Positions 59,001-64,000 of a stretch of 64,000 nucleotides of DNA are shown here, piece by piece. This stretch comes from Rallus limicola (taxonomy: Eukaryota; Chordata; Aves; Gruiformes; Rallidae). The notes under the pieces are model-generated. The model saw only the letters and a program-made list of their open reading frames with translations. It did no database searches and was not told where the DNA came from. Within the stretch, counting starts at the first letter, position 1, and every line of letters begins with the position of its first letter. The DNA is taken from positions 2,166,537 to 2,230,536 of the forward strand of contig JAKCOZ010000011.1 of NCBI GenBank assembly GCA_022605955.1, written 5' to 3'. The translations under genes and the position numbers were made by a program.

Positions 59001-61714
59001 GGCAAGTTCTTTTGAATGACTGGGTGTCCTCCTGACATGTAATTAGCCGCTTTAGAAAGATGTGGATTGGCATGGTCATAATTAAAAGGATTTCTGTCTT
59101 TTCTGTGATTGAAAACAGAAGATCTTCCACCCCCTAATTCTCTTTAATACCAGTGTTATTAGTGACACTTGGAACGCAGCTACTTCGTAAACTTAAATAA
59201 TGACCTGTTCCTAATAGTACCTTACAGCAACAGGGACAGAACCCAGTTTAGTTTTCTATGCAAAGCCTCTTCTTGTCCCTTTGTGTCTTCCCCCCAACAT
59301 ATGTATTGCTTCTCGGGGAGTCAGAACCAAGCCAGATGTTGAGTTATGTGTGACGGCATTATTACATTGCACCCAGGGTTCTGCTTCAGCTCTTCTTGAC
59401 TTGGTACTCAGTTGTAGTATTAAGGAAAGTTAGCCATGGCCCAGTACTCCTCTGAATTACTCACCCTGCCCATGGGCAGAGAGTACCAATTGCACTCTTG
59501 GCCCCCCAGTTCCTGAAGCAGGGACTGTAACTATATCTTCTGTGCAACTGCAAGTTCTCTATAGCATCTTAGTTTGGAATCCTTATCAGCAGTTATTGCC
59601 AAGTATATGTAACCATGTTGTCCTCAAGCCATCTGACATCTGACCTTGCAGAGAGTATGTTGTGATGTTATGAGCTAGCTGCCCTTTTTCTTATGAAATC
59701 TCAAACTAGCCCTCAGCTGGGTAGCTGGCTGGACAGTACACCTGCCCTTCAATGGGAGAGACTATGTAGCAATGACCTAAAATAATAACATCCTCTTCTT
59801 CCTCTGTTGCTAGACTCTCAAAAAGCATCTGCTATAGGCTGGTCCGTGCCTTCCTGTTCTGTGTTTCGGTGAGAAATGTTCTCTGTTGACCGGTCTTGAG
59901 CACTGCAGAGCCTGTGCTCCATTTTCACCCTTTAAGTACCTTAACTCTAGTTTTGCTGTTCTCCTGCTGTAGTTACTTACCAGGCAGGACTCTGGAGTCT
60001 TTTGGTGTACAGAGATGCACCCAGAGATTCTTCATCAAAGAAGACGACTTTAGGAACTTACTTAGGCTCTTACTTAAATCCCTTGGTTACTTTTCAGCTT
60101 CCTTGTACTCAAATAATTGTGTAAGTCTCATTTGATGTCACTGTGGTTTGGAACTGACCTGCGGGTCACGGCTACTTCAGTTCTTCCAACGCCGTTACCA
60201 CTCGTGGTACTACACTCACTGTAGCGATGGTAGCAACGTCTTTTCTAGGACATACCTTTTGAGGCATTAACTCCTCGCTGCTGTCACTGGTCTCAAGTCA
60301 GCTTCCTACCCTCCTCTCCCTGCCCCTTCTCCTTAACCAATGAAAGTCTTCCATGTTACAGCAAGATGGCATATGTAGCTTAAATAACCCACCCCTGTCG
60401 GTAAGAGGTTGACTTTACCCTTTTACATTTTCCATCATTTTGAGAATTAAAAATACAAAGTTTATCTGTCAAATTGCTCAAGGAGGACAAAGAGATAATG
60501 AAAGTGAATTCTTAACTACATTCCTCACCCAGTATATACTGTGTTTGAAGCATGTTTGACTTAGTCTGCCTGCTGATAAAGTTGCTGCTGTCTCTCTTTG
60601 ATGGGACTCTAGTGACAGTACTGAAAATACTTTTTGGGAGCTAACTGGAGCCAGGAACTCCAAATATCAACTCACTGACCAGTTTTTCCAATACCAGACT
60701 GCAAACCAGTTTGTTTATGGCGAGTAAGCAGAACTTTTTGAGACCAAAGTGACATTAACTCTCCCCTGCCACATTCAAGCTCTTTGATACAATTTTGGAG
60801 TGGAAGGTAGAAGCGGGAGCATCTCGCCTATCTGCGTATTGGGTAGAGGAATCTGAGTGTAGGTGGAGCTGCGTTGGGTTCTGGCAAAGAAGAAATTCAA
60901 TGGGTGAGACTGGGCGTATGGCACAAAGTGTGTAGCTACTACTTGAGAAGGGTTAGTGTTTTGGATGCTTTATCAATGTCATAGTTGAAGGAGTTTATGA
61001 AAAGCTCTGAAATCTCCAGTGTGTGTTTCTTTGTGCCAGTGTGTCTTCACGGCACACCATGCAGCGTCCTTGAGTTCATTTAGGAGTTGTGATTGGCATT
61101 GGGAGCCATGTTTGTGCTCACTTTGTTGCAGAGATGGTTGCCTGTCAGTTTGGCCAAATACCAAGTGAGATCTCACATCTGCTCACTGGGTTCTAACAGT
61201 TGAGCTCCACAGTTCTTTCTCCCTCTAGAGCTCTTCTAGGTCACAGTCCTCTTTCTCCCTGTGCTTGGAGAAGAGAAATACTGTTGAGATGAGGGAATAG
61301 ATCCGCTCATTTGCAGAGCTATCAGAGTCAACATCGGTTGAGAATCTGCCCCTACATTTCAGCAAGAATAAAACAGCCATCAAGTTGCATTGCCAGTAAC
61401 TCAGTGCAGTGAAGTAGGCTTGAAAATGAGGTGTCTGATTAGGAGTTAAGAGGCAGTGAAGTATCTGTGGACATCAAGAAGTCCTTTGTAAGCATGCTGA
61501 GAGCAAAACTTTTATTTCATTGATGTATCTAAATCCATTGGCTACAGATGCTCTGCTTTGTGGAGAGTTATGAGGAAAAGGCAGACACTCAATTAGGGGA
61601 TTTATTTCATTTTTTTTGTTTTACATTTGGAAGGGCAGGATGGTTTGTTCATCCCGGTAGATCAAATAGATAGAATGGGGAGTTTGCATCAGGATTGTGG
61701 GAGGCCATAAAATA

Positions 61715-61778
61715 TTCAGGGTCTCCTTGTAGGTGATAGACCGATCCCTTCTGGCCTTAATTATAAACCTGTGATTCC
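61715..61778 (+). mobile_element. Doubtful CR1-like 3' tail
   Basis: GTGATAGACCGATCCCTTCT, then AAACCTGTGATTC resembles a very old CR1 or CR1-like L3 tail. Short and diverged. Confidence 0.35.
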
Positions 61779-63201
61779 AAAGAGGTAGACTTGTCTTTTA
61801 CTGTTAGAACCTGTTCATAGTATGTAATAATTTATAGAGATTTGAGTACTAGAGAGGTTCTCTGCACTAAGAACTTCTTTTAAAAGTAGGACTTTCCATC
61901 AGAGAACATATTGTGCCTTATGTCTCCAAACCATGTGAAGTTCCAGTTATGTATGATAAATACCTTTTTACACTTTGTACTTCTGCCACAATGGGAATCA
62001 AAGGAATGTCCTTTGAGTAGTTTGTGTATGCTGCCACATTACTTCCATTTGCTCCAGTCCCTTACAGGTTCAGGCTCTCTCTTCTGCTGCCAGTTTGGAT
62101 GCTTTCATACAGGTCAGTGTTGAGGAGCTAACTTTGAGGAACAAGGTTATTCTGTTCAATTCCTATTTTGGCTTCTTATTTAAAAAGAAAGAAACTGAAA
62201 AAAGACCCCACCAACCAAAAGTGCAGGTCAGTCTGAAATCTCACCCTGAATTCTTCCTTCCTATTCATTACATTAGACATTTGGGTACCTCAGTTCTAGT
62301 CATTAAGTGCACCTTGCAATGGCTTTTACCCCAGAACGGTCAGCATGAAAACCATTCAATGTGAACAACACCCTCCATCAGCTGTGATCATTTCCTCCAG
62401 CCACAGTCCCCCAGACTACTGGTTTTTACAGAGTTTGAGTGCCTCAGAAGACTTGACAACCACCGTGAGTCCTCTTGCTGATCTGATGTCTCCTGTTTCC
62501 TATGCTGAGCCTGGGTTTCCTTGAGAGAATTCCAGATGAGGGTTTAGAGCTATACCTCCTCCAGCAGCTCCGAGCCATTTGCTTTCCTCTGAAGTTAGTT
62601 CTTGTTGGTACTGATTTTGTTACACGTTATTTTCCCAAATTTCAGTTGTTCTCAGAGGTAACTCTTTTATCTTTCATCCAAGCTCCTTCACACCCTGGTT
62701 GTCCTGTCTGACCTGGTTTACCCATGGTTCTCTCACACTGAAGTGCTCTGACCTGAACCCGTTGTTCTTACCACCTCTGAATAAAGGATCTATTTCCATC
62801 CTGTAAAAAAACAACCCAGCATAGTGCTGAAGTTTAGACCTGGTTCCATCTTTAGGAAATCTTCTGAGCTTTTAGACCGTGGGTTTTTCCAGCATGGTGA
62901 GTGAGCAGCCCTCCTCCCTTTCCTCACTTTTAACACTTAGATGTGAAAATCAGGGAAAAGAGTAACTTTGAAGCTTAGGGGGTTGGCTTTTGGTGTCTTT
63001 AAATACTACTTGGACTGTCTTTTTTTGGTTTTTTTACTGGGAAGACTGGTACTGCGCTGTGCACTCCAGCAGGTAATCCACAACATGCTAACAAGCTGCT
63101 TGCAGAGATAAAGCTGTATCATAAATACAGCAGTGCTTCTAAACAGACTCCTGCAGACAGTTGCAGTACTCAGGTGTATCCACACTGGTTAGTTCTTAGT
63201 T

Positions 63202-63250
63202 TGGGAGTTGGACTCGATGATCTCCAGAGGTTCCTTCCAACCCCTATGGT
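63202..63250 (+). mobile_element. CR1 LINE, 3' tail only
   Basis: GGAGTTGGACTCGATGATCT and GGTTCCTTCCAACCCCTATG. The octamer repeat is lost. Confidence 0.82.
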
Positions 63251-64000
63251 GTTTGCAGCCTGTCTTGCTCCTGTTGGAACTCCCGCCTTGCTTTCCATGC
63301 CCTTTCTCCCCTTCTGCAGTCTTTCCTGACTTTTCCCATGTTAATTTTGCTCTTCCCTGCTTTCTCTTCTTTCTCCTCCTTCCCTTTCCAGGCACTTCAC
63401 TCCTGTCACACCGTCATGTAGCGTATTTATGCTCAGATGAGTTTTCATTCCTTTAATACCACTTCAGTCCAAGACAAGAGGTGTTCACCTTCTCTTTTGA
63501 CTATTAGATGGTGCTGTATCAATTCCTTACTTGAAGTCTGGATAAATATTGTCCACACTGAATATAAATACAAAACATTTTCTCTCCTTTGACAGTAAAA
63601 CCAAGGTAGCTCACCAAGGCAGGTGGTTCCTTTGCTTGCAACCTCTTGTGTGAAGTAAGGTAAAGGTGTTGGATCATGGTTGACAGAGAGAGACGAGGTA
63701 GTGGCATCTTTCTTTCTCTTCCATTTTATTTTCTTTTGCCTTGCACTTGATGTTAGAAGCTGTCTGACTTGCTGCAGATGTTTCATCTTGGCTGGTGTGC
63801 TGCAGTCTGCTGTTCTCATGGGAGGGTCAGGATGGGATGCGTGGATTTGCGTAGCTTTACTACCTGCTGTTGCCCCTTGTTACTTCATTCCCCGGGGTTT
63901 GGGATCACTTTGTGCAGCTGGAGAAGCTTTTTCTTAAATATTTTTAAGTTGGTTTAGATTTGAGGAAAAAGATTTGACCAGAAAAACCTGAAATTACTTT

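Larger units (their letters stand above)
52376..64000. other. 3' flank of HMBOX1, no recognised gene
   Basis: About 11.6 kb of AT-rich DNA with only three CR1 pieces (55505-56054, a doubtful one at 61715-61778, and 63202-63250). I checked both strands for peptides of neighbouring genes and recognised none. In human the next gene is KIF13B in opposite orientation, so its 3' UTR might lie here, but nothing in the sequence proves it. Confidence 0.6.

Noticed and set aside
1..64000. Telomeric (TTAGGG)n array, given that HMBOX1 binds telomeres
   Set aside because: Only scattered single hexamers were seen, no array.
1..64000. CRISPR-like spaced repeats
   Set aside because: The recurring blocks are CR1 copies of variable length and orientation in a vertebrate intron.

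Overview
This window is vertebrate nuclear DNA, almost certainly from a bird. It holds about 35 CR1 LINE fragments with typical avian 3' tails ending in ATTCTGTG/ATTCTATG-type octamers. There are no bacterial features: no operons, ribosome binding sites or CRISPR array. By hand estimate CR1 covers about 12 kb (roughly 19%). That is high for a bird and is a weak hint of a CR1-rich lineage such as woodpeckers and their relatives; the species cannot be named from this sequence.

The only protein-coding gene I can support is HMBOX1 (homeobox containing 1, also HOT1), on the plus strand. Six exons carry it: 9978-10088, 17102-17255, 43126-43208, 45228-45323, 47548-47642 and 51495-51632. All have consensus GT donors and AG acceptors, and the reading phases join perfectly. 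Together they encode the C-terminal ~225 residues: the end of the atypical POU-specific domain, a linker, the extended HNF1-like homeodomain and the acidic tail ending at a TGA at 51630. The first ~195 residues must lie upstream of position 1.

Layout: 1-9977 is the 3' part of an upstream intron. 10089-17101 is a 7.0 kb intron poor in CR1. 17256-43125 is a 25.9 kb intron that interrupts the homeodomain and contains most of the repeats, a (TCCA)n microsatellite and a possible ERV LTR relic. Three shorter introns (2.0, 2.2 and 3.9 kb) follow. The 3' UTR begins at 51633, with a first AATAAA at 51834. Nearby is a tRNA-like SINE relic (about 52309-52375). The last ~12 kb (52-64 kb) is AT-rich flank with few repeats and no recognised exon. 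In other vertebrates KIF13B lies tail-to-tail with HMBOX1, so part of this flank could be its 3' UTR or intergenic DNA, but I see no coding evidence for it.

The long open frames in the window are chance frames or frames through CR1 copies, in sense or antisense. No new multi-gene system is evident. The more unusual items are a triple NAG acceptor at the fifth exon, a 3 x 26 bp tandem repeat just upstream of the first exon, an isolated CpG-dense island with a NotI site at 7472-7506, the tRNA-like element near the 3' UTR, and the sharp drop in CR1 content past the last exon.
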